Assembly: GCF_020886695.1 (NCBI RefSeq)
Contig: NZ_AP024485.1
Span: forward strand, 3,353,001 to 3,417,000
Length of the DNA stretch: 64,000 nucleotides
Reading direction: 5' to 3'
Origin: Pseudodesulfovibrio sediminis
GTDB taxonomy: Bacteria > Desulfobacterota > Desulfovibrionia > Desulfovibrionales > Desulfovibrionaceae
A model generated the notes under the pieces. The model did not search any database. It had not been told where the DNA came from and saw only the letters and a list, made by a program, of their open reading frames with translations. Of this stretch, positions 35,135 to 44,200 are shown in pieces. The number at the start of each line of letters is the position of its first letter. Position 1 is the stretch's first letter. Both the position numbers and the translations under genes were made by a program.

Positions 35135-36196
35135 ATGTTCCAGTATCCTCGTACACGATCCAGGACCCGTTGTTGTTTGGCTCTGTGGACAACATGTGTT
35201 TTTTTGTTTGTTTTCGCTACCTGCGCTCAGGCGCGCATCATAGAGGACATGACCGGCCGAGAGGTGGAAATACCGGATACGATCCAAACGATTTTTCCGG
35301 CTTCACCGCCTGTTCTGTACTTCTTGTATGCGCTTGATTCCAAGAAGATCGCGGGGTTGAACTTTCAGTTTACCGCTGTGGAAAAAGGATATCTTCGCAA
35401 AGACTTCCTTGAGCTGCCCGTCATTGGCGGATGGTTTGGCCAGGGGAATACACCCAACCTGGAAAACGTGATGGCCGTGAACCCGGACTTCATGCTTGTC
35501 TGGTCCTGGAAACAGACCGCCCTCAATCAACCCATGGAGGAGACCGCAGAGATAATCAACCTGCCTATCGTGTATCTGCAGTTGGACACCATGGAAGAGT
35601 ATATTCGTTCTTTTCGATTTATGGGCGAACTGCTTGGCTGCCCTGAACGGGGAAATGCTTTGGCCGACTATACGCAGCAGGTGCTGGATGGTGTGCGTCC
35701 GGTTTTGCAGAATTTGCCGGAAGACGAAAAACTGTGGGTGTATTACGCGGAAGGTCCGGACGGACTCAAAACCGAATGCGATCAATCCCCGCATGCCGCT
35801 TTGATTCAAATGGCTGGTGGCCGGAATATTCAGCACTGTGTGGACAGCTCAACCTATGGCATGGAAACGGTCTCCATCGAAGAGGTCCTGGATAAGAATC
35901 CTGAAGTTATTCTCATTCGCAACAAACAATTCGCGGAGGCAATATATAAGGAAAAACAGTGGAGCTTGATGCGCGCCGTGCAGAATAAACGTGTCTATTC
36001 CATTCCGGCCATTCCCTTCAACTGGTTCGACCGCCCTCCATCCTTCATGCGTATTCTCGGCCTGCAATGGTTGACGAACAAGCTTTATCCGGAACGGTAT
36101 CCAAAAGATATGGTGAAGGCCACGCGTGAGTTCTACAAGCTGTTTCTGGATGTGGATCTGTCAGATGAAGACATTAATAGCCTATTGAATCCATGA
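35135..36196 (+). CDS. periplasmic binding protein of an iron-chelate/cobalamin-type ABC transporter (FecB/BtuF family)
   Basis: A 353-residue protein with a signal peptide (CCLALWTTCVFLFVFATCAQA-RII) and the helical-backbone type III binding fold: VIGGWFGQGNTPNLENVMAV, NPDFMLVW, EVLDKNPEVILIRN. These proteins carry siderophores, haem, cobalamin or other metal chelates from the outer-membrane receptor to the inner membrane. ATG at 35135 has GGAGGAA; the gene overlaps the permease start by 4 bases. Confidence 0.88.
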   Translation: MFQYPRTRSRTRCCLALWTTCVFLFVFATCAQARIIEDMTGREVEIPDTIQTIFPASPPVLYFLYALDSKKIAGLNFQFTAVEKGYLRKDFLELPVIGGWFGQGNTPNLENVMAVNPDFMLVWSWKQTALNQPMEETAEIINLPIVYLQLDTMEEYIRSFRFMGELLGCPERGNALADYTQQVLDGVRPVLQNLPEDEKLWVYYAEGPDGLKTECDQSPHAALIQMAGGRNIQHCVDSSTYGMETVSIEEVLDKNPEVILIRNKQFAEAIYKEKQWSLMRAVQNKRVYSIPAIPFNWFDRPPSFMRILGLQWLTNKLYPERYPKDMVKATREFYKLFLDVDLSDEDINSLLNP

Positions 36197-37203
36197 AAAA
36201 ACAAGTGATATTCGGCGTATTGATTCTGGTTCTATCAGGAGTGATCCTGCTCTCCTTTACGCAGGGGCGCTATCCGTTGAAACTGGTTGATATCTGGCAC
36301 TATCTGCACCATATTCTGTTTCAATCTCCAATGGCGGACAGAACCGCCAACAGTATCAAAGTCATATTGTTTGACATTCGTCTGCCGCGGATCCTTGCGG
36401 CTGTGGTCGTCGGCGCGGCACTGTCGGTTTCCGGCACCACCTTTCAGGCCATGTTCATCAACCCTCTGGTGTCCCCTGGGATATTGGGTGTGTTGGCGGG
36501 CGCTTCCTTTGGTGCCGCTCTGGGCATGCTGCTTTCCTCTGATTGGGCCGTGGTGCAGTTCAGCGCTTTTTCCTTTGGAATGATTGCCGTGGGATTGGCT
36601 GTGTTGCTCTCCCAGCTGTATAAAGGCGACCGGCTTCTTCTGCTTATCCTCTGCGGCGTGATCAGTGGTGCGCTGTTTACGGCACTGCTTTCAATAATAA
36701 AATATCTGGCAGATCCGTACGATCAGCTTCCTGCCATTGTGTATTGGCTCATGGGCGGCTTTTCCATGATCAATTTGCACACCATCAGCAGCCTGGCTCC
36801 GGGCATTCTTGTTGGCATTGTGGTGATTATCGCTTTCGCCAACAAGCTCAATCTTCTCACCATGGGCGATGAAGAGGCACGGTCGCTTGGTGTGCGTGTG
36901 CGCACCATACGGTTGATGTTTATTGTCGCTGCCACCCTGATCAGCAGCCTGACCGTCGTCATTGGCGGGATCATTGGCTGGGTCGGTCTTGTCATTCCCC
37001 ATATGAGCCGCATGATTGTCGGGCCGGATAATCGGTTCCTTTTGCCATGCAGCGCACTCATCGGCGCGCTGTTTTTGCTTGTTGTGGACAATGTGTCACG
37101 GCAGATGTTCACCGTTGAAATACCGTTGGGAATTCTCACCTCGCTTCTGGGCATTCCGGCTTTTGTCTGTGTGCTTCGGGGAGCGCGAAAAGGATGGAGT
37201 TGA
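36193..37203 (+). CDS. FecCD/BtuC-family ABC transporter permease
   Basis: The 336-residue permease has about ten membrane helices and family motifs DIRLPRILAAVVVGAALSVSG, GTTFQAMFINPLVSPGILGV, GWVGLVIPHMSRMIVG. It works as a homodimer with the ATPase encoded next. The RLPR-x(3)-A and G-W-VGLxxPHxxR blocks are diagnostic for the iron-chelate/cobalamin subfamily. Confidence 0.93.
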   Translation: MKKQVIFGVLILVLSGVILLSFTQGRYPLKLVDIWHYLHHILFQSPMADRTANSIKVILFDIRLPRILAAVVVGAALSVSGTTFQAMFINPLVSPGILGVLAGASFGAALGMLLSSDWAVVQFSAFSFGMIAVGLAVLLSQLYKGDRLLLLILCGVISGALFTALLSIIKYLADPYDQLPAIVYWLMGGFSMINLHTISSLAPGILVGIVVIIAFANKLNLLTMGDEEARSLGVRVRTIRLMFIVAATLISSLTVVIGGIIGWVGLVIPHMSRMIVGPDNRFLLPCSALIGALFLLVVDNVSRQMFTVEIPLGILTSLLGIPAFVCVLRGARKGWS

Positions 37204-37207
37204 CGTC

Positions 37208-38032
37208 ATGGATAAACTGCGAGTGCACAATGTGAGCTTCGGATATAATGGAAGCCAGGTGTTGCGAGACATTTCCTTCACGCTGGAAAACGGGAGCATC
37301 CTTTCCCTGCTGGGACCGAACGGGAGCGGAAAGACCACGCTGCTCAAGATCCTCCTCGGACTCTACCCTCCGCATTCCGGTCAGATCTTTTTGGATGACG
37401 TGCCCATTACGGAGCTGACGCCCAGCCAGTTGGCTCGCAAGATAGCGTATGTGCCGCAGACGCACCGGTTATCCTTTGCATATAGCGTCTTCGACGTTGT
37501 GTTGATGGGGCGTGCGCCCCATGCGTCCTTGTTTTCCCGCTACAGCATGGAAGATCGCGATATCGCCATGAAAGCCATGGAGCGGTTGTCCATCTCCAAA
37601 CTCAAAGACAGAAGCTATACGGAAATCAGCGGCGGGGAACGGCAATTGACATTGATAGGTCGGGCTCTGGCGCAGGGGGCCGACACGCTGGTTATGGATG
37701 AACCCCTCAATGGGTTGGACTACGGCAACCAGATCCGACTGCTCGAATGTATCAAGGGGCTTTCCCGTGAGGGGTATACCTTTATCAAAACAACGCATTT
37801 CCCAGACCACGCGCTTTGGATTTCCAATCAGGCGGTGCTTATGTACCAAGGGGAAATAGTCGCCGACGGGCCAACGCAATCCATCATAAACGAAGGTGCC
37901 ATCAGCGCTCTCTATAAAAAAGACATAGCCATTCTCGATGTCGGCAGCGGCGTGCGGACCTGTATGCCACGTTCGCTCTTTGAAGTGCCGTCTCAAGTCA
38001 CTTCTTCGCCTGTTTTTCAAGAATGGAGTTGA
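37208..38032 (+). CDS. FepC/BtuD-type ABC transporter ATP-binding protein
   Basis: A 274-residue ATPase with Walker A GPNGSGKTT, Q-loop AYVPQTH, signature SGGERQ and Walker B TLVMDEPLNGLD followed by the switch H in KTTHFPDH. The start MDKLRVHNVSFGYNGSQ at 37208 follows GGAG; the open frame to its left lies within the permease. The gene lies 4 bases after the permease and stops 8 bases before the TonB start. Confidence 0.93.
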   Translation: MDKLRVHNVSFGYNGSQVLRDISFTLENGSILSLLGPNGSGKTTLLKILLGLYPPHSGQIFLDDVPITELTPSQLARKIAYVPQTHRLSFAYSVFDVVLMGRAPHASLFSRYSMEDRDIAMKAMERLSISKLKDRSYTEISGGERQLTLIGRALAQGADTLVMDEPLNGLDYGNQIRLLECIKGLSREGYTFIKTTHFPDHALWISNQAVLMYQGEIVADGPTQSIINEGAISALYKKDIAILDVGSGVRTCMPRSLFEVPSQVTSSPVFQEWS

Positions 38033-38039
38033 TGTCCCC

Positions 38040-38993
38040 GTGGGCGCGTCACGTATTACGTCGATCCTTTCGCACCTCTTTTCATTGCGAAATTGCGTGC
38101 TGTTGTCAGTGCTGGTGCATCTGGTCATTTTTAGTTTTCCCTGTAAAAACAACACGGTTAAGGCTATGCCGGGCAGCATCAGCATGGCCCTTGTCTCTGG
38201 AACGGGCAAAATTGGGCACGGCAAGGAATCGATCAATGTGTCCACCCGTTCCGACAAGTTCGTTACGCAGCCTAAGGCAGTGCAACAGGAAAAAAGCCCT
38301 GCGCCCGACAATAAACAGCAATCGATGGTACAGCCTGAGCGCAAACCGGCGCCTGTAGTGCGCCGGGCTTCCGCTGTTTCCACCGCCTCTCAAAAACGCC
38401 CCGTAAAAAAGGCCGCCTCTGCGGTAAAGACCAAGTCCAAGCCCGTGGTACGCCCTCGAAAAGTCGTCAAGAAAAAGGACGTTCATCCGGCTGCGCCTGC
38501 TAAAAAGATCCACGACCACGAGGTGGTTGCCAAAAAAAACCAACCGGTAAAGGCGAAAGACGCGGATACGCCAGAAAAACAGGTCGTGAAAACAGGGCAA
38601 AACGCAGCATCAAATACAGGGCAGGAGGTCGCCAATGCCGATCAAGGCATACACGCCCAATCGTCACGGTCCGCTGGTGGCAGCACTTCGGAAGGGCCTT
38701 TACACGCCCGAATCGGCTCGTTGTTCGGTCCGAAAATAACGCGTTGGGTGCGGCCCAAATACCCGCGCAAAGCCAGGGCCATGGGGCAGACCGGCTTGGT
38801 TGTGCTGCGCATCACCATTGATTCACTCGGAAGTCCGGTACAGGTGGAAGTCGTGCAAAAGGCCGGGTCAGGGTTTGATGAAGCCGCTGTCACTGCCGTG
38901 AAGAAATCCTCATTTTCTCCGGCCACGCATAAAGGCGATCCGGTGGCCTGCATTGCATTGCTCCCAGTCCATTTTACTCTCAAAGGAAATTAA
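38040..38993 (+). CDS. tonB: TonB energy transducer
   Basis: The protein (about 317 residues from GTG 38040) has one N-terminal membrane helix (NCVLLSVLVHLVIFSF), a long proline/lysine/alanine-rich periplasmic linker and a C-terminal TonB domain (RPKYPRKARAMGQTGLVVLR, GFDEAAVTAVKKSSFSPA). It transmits proton-motive force from ExbBD to the receptor. The start codon is uncertain: no ATG is suitable; the GTG at 38040 has GGAG 11 bases upstream and just clears the ATPase gene. Confidence 0.87.
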   Translation: MGASRITSILSHLFSLRNCVLLSVLVHLVIFSFPCKNNTVKAMPGSISMALVSGTGKIGHGKESINVSTRSDKFVTQPKAVQQEKSPAPDNKQQSMVQPERKPAPVVRRASAVSTASQKRPVKKAASAVKTKSKPVVRPRKVVKKKDVHPAAPAKKIHDHEVVAKKNQPVKAKDADTPEKQVVKTGQNAASNTGQEVANADQGIHAQSSRSAGGSTSEGPLHARIGSLFGPKITRWVRPKYPRKARAMGQTGLVVLRITIDSLGSPVQVEVVQKAGSGFDEAAVTAVKKSSFSPATHKGDPVACIALLPVHFTLKGN

Positions 38994-38995
38994 GC

Positions 38996-39541
38996 ATGTT
39001 GGATATGTTTGCGAAGGGTGGCCTGCTCATGTGGCCTATTGTATTCTGTTCTGTTGTCGCTTTGGCAATCATGATGAGCAAGGCCGTTCAATTCGGTTTT
39101 GTGTCGAGGACCGTGCACCTTACTCCGCAACAGGTGTTTTCAAGGCATCCCGAGCTGCTGTCGCCGATTCTGGACGCTGTGGATAACGGTAAAGCCGAAG
39201 ATGAGATTGCGTCCGTGGGAACCCTGCTCGTACGACAGCTGGAGCGAGGACTCGGGACACTGTCCCTGATTTCCGCCATCTGTCCGCTTCTGGGGCTTAC
39301 CGGGACGGTTATTGGCATGATTCAGACTTTTCAGGTCATCGCCTCTTCAGGAAGCGCCGTGAACCCCGGAATGCTCGCCTCGGGTATCTGGGAGGCGCTC
39401 ATTACAACGGCGGCAGGGCTTCTGGTCGCTATTCCCGTGCATGTGGCACACCACTACCTGGATGGCCGCATGGGGGAAATAGTCTATACCTTACAGCAGT
39501 TGGTTTCCAAACTCATTGCGGTGCGAGCCAATGAAGTTTGA
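38996..39541 (+). CDS. exbB: ExbB/TolQ-family proton channel subunit
   Basis: A 181-residue MotA/TolQ/ExbB protein with three membrane segments; the stretch SLISAICPLLGLTGTVIGMIQTF is the conserved pore helix. It forms the pentameric stator core that powers TonB with ExbD. ATG at 38996 follows AAAGGAAATTAAGC, directly after the tonB stop, and the gene overlaps exbD by 11 bases. Confidence 0.93.
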   Translation: MLDMFAKGGLLMWPIVFCSVVALAIMMSKAVQFGFVSRTVHLTPQQVFSRHPELLSPILDAVDNGKAEDEIASVGTLLVRQLERGLGTLSLISAICPLLGLTGTVIGMIQTFQVIASSGSAVNPGMLASGIWEALITTAAGLLVAIPVHVAHHYLDGRMGEIVYTLQQLVSKLIAVRANEV

Positions 39542-39929
39542 ACGCCGCAAGCGATATTCCGCACTCTTGGACATCGCCCCTCTTGTTGATGTGATTTTTT
39601 TGCTGTTGCTTTTTTTCATGCTGACTTCCCGCATGGTCTCAGCCCCGGCGATCGTTATCGACCTTCCCCAATCACGCACCGCTGAAGTGCAGACGTCATC
39701 CGAAGTGATCATTACCATCACGGATCAGGGAGAGCTGTTCCTGGGCGATACCCCCGTAATACTCGACGATTTCGTGGAAACGCTCAGAGCGTGCCTGCAA
39801 CAGAAAGACACCCCGGTAGTCCACCTGCGGGTAGATCATGAAGTAGAGGTAGGGCTACTCGTCAGCATAGTGGACTGCGTAAAAATGAGTGGCTGCGCTT
39901 CCTTCAGCATAGAAACGGAATCCGAATGA
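39531..39929 (+). CDS. exbD: ExbD/TolR-family subunit
   Basis: The 132-residue protein has the single N-terminal helix with the proton-carrying aspartate (LLDIAPLVDVIFLLLLFFML; D in PLVDVIF) and a small periplasmic domain. Start MKFERRKRYSALLD at 39531 is inside the end of exbB. It is the last gene of the uptake operon. Confidence 0.93.
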   Translation: MKFERRKRYSALLDIAPLVDVIFLLLLFFMLTSRMVSAPAIVIDLPQSRTAEVQTSSEVIITITDQGELFLGDTPVILDDFVETLRACLQQKDTPVVHLRVDHEVEVGLLVSIVDCVKMSGCASFSIETESE

Positions 39930-40096
39930 TCCGCGTGCAAAGCTGGCCTGTTTCCTGAAAACGAGATCGCCGCACACGTACCACTGTGGGCCTATGGAGC
40001 CGAATTCATTTTGAGTTGAATGGTTGCTGTTGAATTTTTTCTCTTATACCGTTTCTCAATTTCTTCGGGTGGATATTGCACTCCGTCCAGATCTAG
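39930..40096. other. gap after exbD
   Basis: No gene, terminator or repeat recognised in this stretch. Confidence 0.4.
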
Positions 40097-40249
40097 GAGG
40101 TTCTCGATCAATGGCTCAAGTTTATCCCCTTGATCCGTATGGGAACTAGCTCAAGTACTTTGCGGGTCCTAATGTTTTTTGGGCAACTTCTTATCACTCT
40201 CCAGGCCGCCCTGTTCGCATTTGCCTTGCGGAACAACTTCCGGCGCTAG
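40097..40249 (+). pseudogene. C-terminal fragment of a membrane protein
   Basis: A frame opened only by a preceding stop encodes EVLDQWLKFIPLIRMGTS then LRVLMFFGQLLITLQAALFA and a basic FALRNNFRR end. This looks like the last helix and tail of an inner-membrane protein such as a small ion channel, and a strong terminator stands 25 bases beyond its TAG, as expected for a former gene end. No start with a ribosome site exists in this frame. An unrelated 12-codon frame with a perfect AGGAGGT site overlaps it at 40111. The family assignment is weak. Confidence 0.4.
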
Positions 40250-40273
40250 CCATCCCTATTCCCCCAAAATTAA

Positions 40274-40307
40274 GCCCCCGGCTGAGTCTTTCTGCCGGGG
40301 GCCTCTT
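40274..40307 (+). terminator. rho-independent terminator
   Basis: GCCCCCGGC (40274-40282) pairs perfectly with GCCGGGGGC (40294-40302) around an 11-base loop; tail CTCTTTC. Confidence 0.75.
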
Positions 40308-40941
40308 TCATGCTTCCCTGTTCATTTGGTGTTGGGTGTGTGTCAGCAAAGGAAGAAGGGTAAAGAGAGAATCATTACTAGGTGGATGCGCACTCATATT
40401 GATGTCAGCTACGCCCCACTAAACACGAGAAAGCGTCTGGAAATACCCCTTGAAATGAGTGAACCTGTTTTTACTGTTTTGTATGTCATCGTAAAAATGT
40501 GGTTTTTGGTACATTGTGGGGCAGTGGGTATTTGCCTTTTCGATTTCAGAAATAGATTATGCCTATGTGAGCATAATTGTGTGAAATCATTACATTGTTC
40601 TGTTTAATTGCTTGTGTATGTCTGCGGGGCTAAACCAATCATAGTTAGGAAAGTCGGCTGAGATCCTGGGGAGTATTTGGAGATTGGTGCTCAATGTGAG
40701 CGAGCCTCTTGGAAGACTCAGACTCGGTCCTTCCTGAACAGGATGCAATCCAGGTAGAGAGCAGATGCATAGAATCGAACGCATACATCTCGTCGGGCCA
40801 GGCCTTCTGGTCCGACGACTCTGAAGGGGGCCGTATGGGTACCAGGACTGGTTCCCTTCGATCCCTGCTCCCGGGAGCATCCTCACCGCACGCGCGGCTT
40901 TCGCCGTTCGCTAACACCTTTCCCGTATCCTATTCCCTTTG
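40308..40941. other. long leader/upstream region of the second formate dehydrogenase operon
   Basis: It contains the inverted repeat ATTATGC-N8-GCATAAT (40556-40577), the clearest example of a motif shared with the other formate and hydrogen operons. Reading frames in 40590-40917 on the minus strand show no family and no ribosome site. I found no tRNA or known riboswitch. A CTCCCGGGAG palindrome lies at 40868-40877. Confidence 0.45.
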
Positions 40942-40988
40942 GGAACCCGTGGTTCCTGTCGCCGTCAGGCTCTGCCTGAGGGGCTTTT
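40942..40988 (+). terminator. possible attenuator in the fdh leader
   Basis: Two hairpins in a row: GGAACC-CGT-GGTTCC (40942-40956) and TCAGGC-TCT-GCCTGA (40965-40979, extended by GCC/GGC), the latter followed by TTTT at 40985-40988. It lies 60 bases before the first small gene of the operon, so it may terminate transcription conditionally. Confidence 0.5.
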
Positions 40989-41048
40989 CGCATTCCTTGA
41001 GAACAACCCTGGTCAGCAGGGATTGTCATACCGTCAATGGAGGATTCG

Positions 41049-41270
41049 ATGTCCGTGTCAATTCGTAACACATCATCAGCCGTCCCAAGTGCTGTCTGCG
41101 CGCCTTTTTCCGGCCTTGGACACGCAACGGAAGCGGTCATGCGTTGTGCCGAATGCCTGTGCGTTCTCTGGGAGGTCGTCGCTGCGGTTATGCCGCCGGC
41201 CTTTCAGCCTGCCGGAGCATATGGCTACGCACTGCAATGCCATCTGGGACGAGAAACAAGAGCTGGGTGA
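41049..41270 (+). CDS. small protein of unknown function leading the Cys-fdh operon
   Basis: A 73-residue frame (MSVSIRNTSSAVPSAVCAPF then SGLGHATEAVMRCAECL...) ends 23 bases before the second fdhA. The ATG at 41049 has GGAGG at ideal spacing; an ATG at 41037 overlaps that site and is less likely. No known family. It shares the spaced pattern PF-x-GLG-x(3-4)-EA and a C-terminal GY-x-L-x(3)-LG with the 76-residue frame before the Sec-type fdhA (24102-24332), and occupies the identical operon position. Four cysteines in the middle and end are not conserved between the two. Confidence 0.55.
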   Translation: MSVSIRNTSSAVPSAVCAPFSGLGHATEAVMRCAECLCVLWEVVAAVMPPAFQPAGAYGYALQCHLGRETRAG

Positions 41271-41293
41271 CCAACAAAATCAAAGGAGTAAGT

Positions 41294-44200
41294 ATGAAAG
41301 TCAACAGGAGAAGCTTTCTTCAACTGACCGCTGCCACCGTCGTTTCAACGGCGTTCGGTGGGCTTGGGGCTGAATGCGTCGCCAAGGCCGGGGAGATGCC
41401 CGACCGCGTGGCCGCCCTTGAACCGAAGTGGAGCAAGCAGACCACTTCAGTATGCTGCTACTGCGCCGTTGGATGTGGCCTGATCGTCAACACCGATCTC
41501 AAAACCAAACGGGCCATCAATGTCGAGGGTGATCCCGATCATCCTATCAACGAGGGCGCGACCTGCGCCAAGGGCGCTTCCATATGGCAATTGGCCGAGA
41601 ACGGCGAGCGGCCGAAACGCCCCTTGTACCGCGCCCCGTATTCTTCGGAATGGAAAGAGGTCTCTTGGGAATGGGCGCTCGACGAAATTGCCAAGCGTGT
41701 CAAAAAGACGCGTGATGCCAGCTTCACGGAAAAGAACGCGAAGGGGCAGGTGGTTAACCGTTGTAACGGACTTGCATCCGTCGGTTCCGCCGCCATCGAT
41801 AACGAAGAATGCTGGACGTTCCAGGCTATGCTTCGCGCGCTTGGGTTGGTCTATGTTGAGCATCAGGCACGCATCTGCCACAGCTCCACCGTGGCGGCTC
41901 TGGCCGAGAGCTTTGGCCGCGGCGCCATGACCAACCACTGGAACGACATCGCCAACAGCGACTGTATTCTGGTCATGGGGAGCAACGCGGCCGAGAACCA
42001 TCCGATCTCGTTCAAGTGGGTGACCAAGGCAATGACAAACGGGGCCAAGTTGATCAGCGTTGACCCGAGATTCACCCGTACTTCCTCCAAAGCTGATCTC
42101 TATTGCCAAATCCGGGCGGGCTCCGACATCGCGGTGCTCGGCGGTATGATCAAGTACATACTGGACAACGATCTGATCCAGAAAGACTACGTGGTCAGTC
42201 ACACCAACGCGCCTTTCATTGTCAGCGACAAGTTCTCGTTCGAAGATGGCCTTTTCAGCGGGTACCATAAAAATCGTGAAGAAGCCGATTATGTCGGGGC
42301 TTACGACAAGACCCAGTGGGCTTTTGAGAAGGGCGCCGATGGCCTCCCCATGAAGGACGAAACGCTCAAGCATCCCCGTTGTGTCTACAACCTGCTCAAG
42401 GAACACTATGCCCGCTACGATGTGGACAAAGTGGTCAGCGTTTCCGGTATAGACAAGGCCAACCTGCTTGAATTCTACAAACTCTATTCCGCCACGGGCA
42501 AGCCGGACAAGGCGGGCACGATCATGTACGCCATGGGCTGGACCCAGCATACCGTCGGCGTCCAGTATATCCGCACCATGGCCATGGTCCAGTTGCTGCT
42601 TGGCAACATCGGTGTGGCAGGAGGCGGTGTCAACGCCCTTCGCGGCGAGTCGAACGTTCAGGGGTCCACGGACCACTGTCTGTTGTGGCACATCCTGCCC
42701 GGCTATCTGGCCACTCCCAATGCGGGGCTCAAGACATATACGGAGTATGTCGATGCCAAGGCAAAGCCTCATTTGGAAGGCGCCAAAGATCCCAAGAGTG
42801 CTGCATGGTGGCAGTATTATCCCAAGTATATGGCGAGCTTCCTCAAGGCCATGTATCCCGAGGCGTCTCTTGATGATGCCTATGCTTGGCTCCCCAAAGC
42901 CGAGGACGGCAAGACCTACACCTGGCTTCAGTTGTTCGAGGCAATGGATAAGAAGGAATTCAGCGGTTTCTTTGCCTGGGGCATGAACCCCGCGTGCGGC
43001 GGCGCCAATGCCGGGAAGAACAGGAGGGCGATGGCCAATCTGGACTGGATGGTCAACGTCAATATCTTCGACAACGAGACCGGCTCCTTCTGGCGTGGTC
43101 CCGGCATGGATCCGAAGACGATCAAAACGGAAGTCTTCTTCCTCCCCTGTGCCGTGTCCATTGAAAAGGAAGGGTCCATCACCAACTCCGGTCGCTGGAT
43201 GCAGTGGCGCTATCAGGGACCTGTGCCCAGAGGCGAGTCCAAGACGGACGGTCATATTCTGACCGAGCTTTTCGACAAGATCCGGTCGCTTTATGCCGAT
43301 CAGGGCGGAGCATTCTCCGAGCCGATCGCGCAGCTGTCCGTGGACAAGTGGAAGGCGCACGGCGAGTTCAACGCCCATGAGGTCGCGAAGTTGATCAACG
43401 GCTACTTCCTCAAGGATGTGACCATCAAGGGCAAGACCTACAAGAAGGGGACCCTGGTGCCGAGTTTTGCCATGCTGCAGGATGACGGCTCCACCTGTTC
43501 CGGCAACTGGCTCTATTGCAACTCATACACTGAGAACGGCAATATGGCTGCCCGCCGTAACAGCGAACAGACCCCCGAGCAGGAAAAAATCGGCTTGTTC
43601 TCGAACTGGTCGTGGTGCTGGCCGGTGAACCGCCGGATCATCTATAACCGGGCTTCATGTGACAACACGGGTACTCCTTACGCACCGCAGAAGCCGGTCG
43701 TCTCCTGGAACGGTAAAAAGTGGATCGGTGATATTCCCGATGGCGGCTGGGCTCCCGGCACCAAGTATGCCTTCATTATGAAGCCGCACGGTCACGGTCA
43801 CATCTTCGGCCCCGGTCGTCAGGACGGCCCCTTCCCCGAGCACTATGAGCCAATGGAAACACCGTTCAAGGCGCATGAACTCTCGGATCAGCTCAACAAC
43901 CCCACGGCGTTGCGGTTTGCTCATGAAACGCTGGCAGTGGCCGATCCCAAGTATCCCTATGTCGCCATCACCTATCGTGTGACCGAGCATTGGCAGACCG
44001 GTCTGATGACACGCCACACCCCGTGGCTGCTCGAGGCCATGCCGCAGATGTTCGTTGAAATGAGCGAGGAGTTGGCAAAGAAGAAGGGTATCGAAAATGG
44101 CGAAAAGGTCATGGTCGATTCCATCCGGGGCAAACTCTGGGCCGTCGCCATGGTGACCAAGCGAATGCATCCGCTCAAGGTCATGGGTAAAACCGTCTAC

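Noticed and set aside
40111..40249. Pyrrolysine read-through of a TAG after 12 codons with a perfect ribosome site
   Set aside because: The downstream frame runs through a strong terminator and has no recognisable domain; another frame gives a better membrane-protein tail.
40590..40917. Possible tRNA or integrase gene on the minus strand
   Set aside because: A GTTCGATTC piece resembles a T-loop but the flanking bases cannot form the stem, and the frames match no integrase motif.
41447..43378. 643-codon minus-strand frame
   Set aside because: Antisense shadow of the Cys-type fdhA. Similar shadows at 16157-17353, 17605-18906, 52058-53233, 54190-55569 and 62217-63605 were dropped for the same reason.
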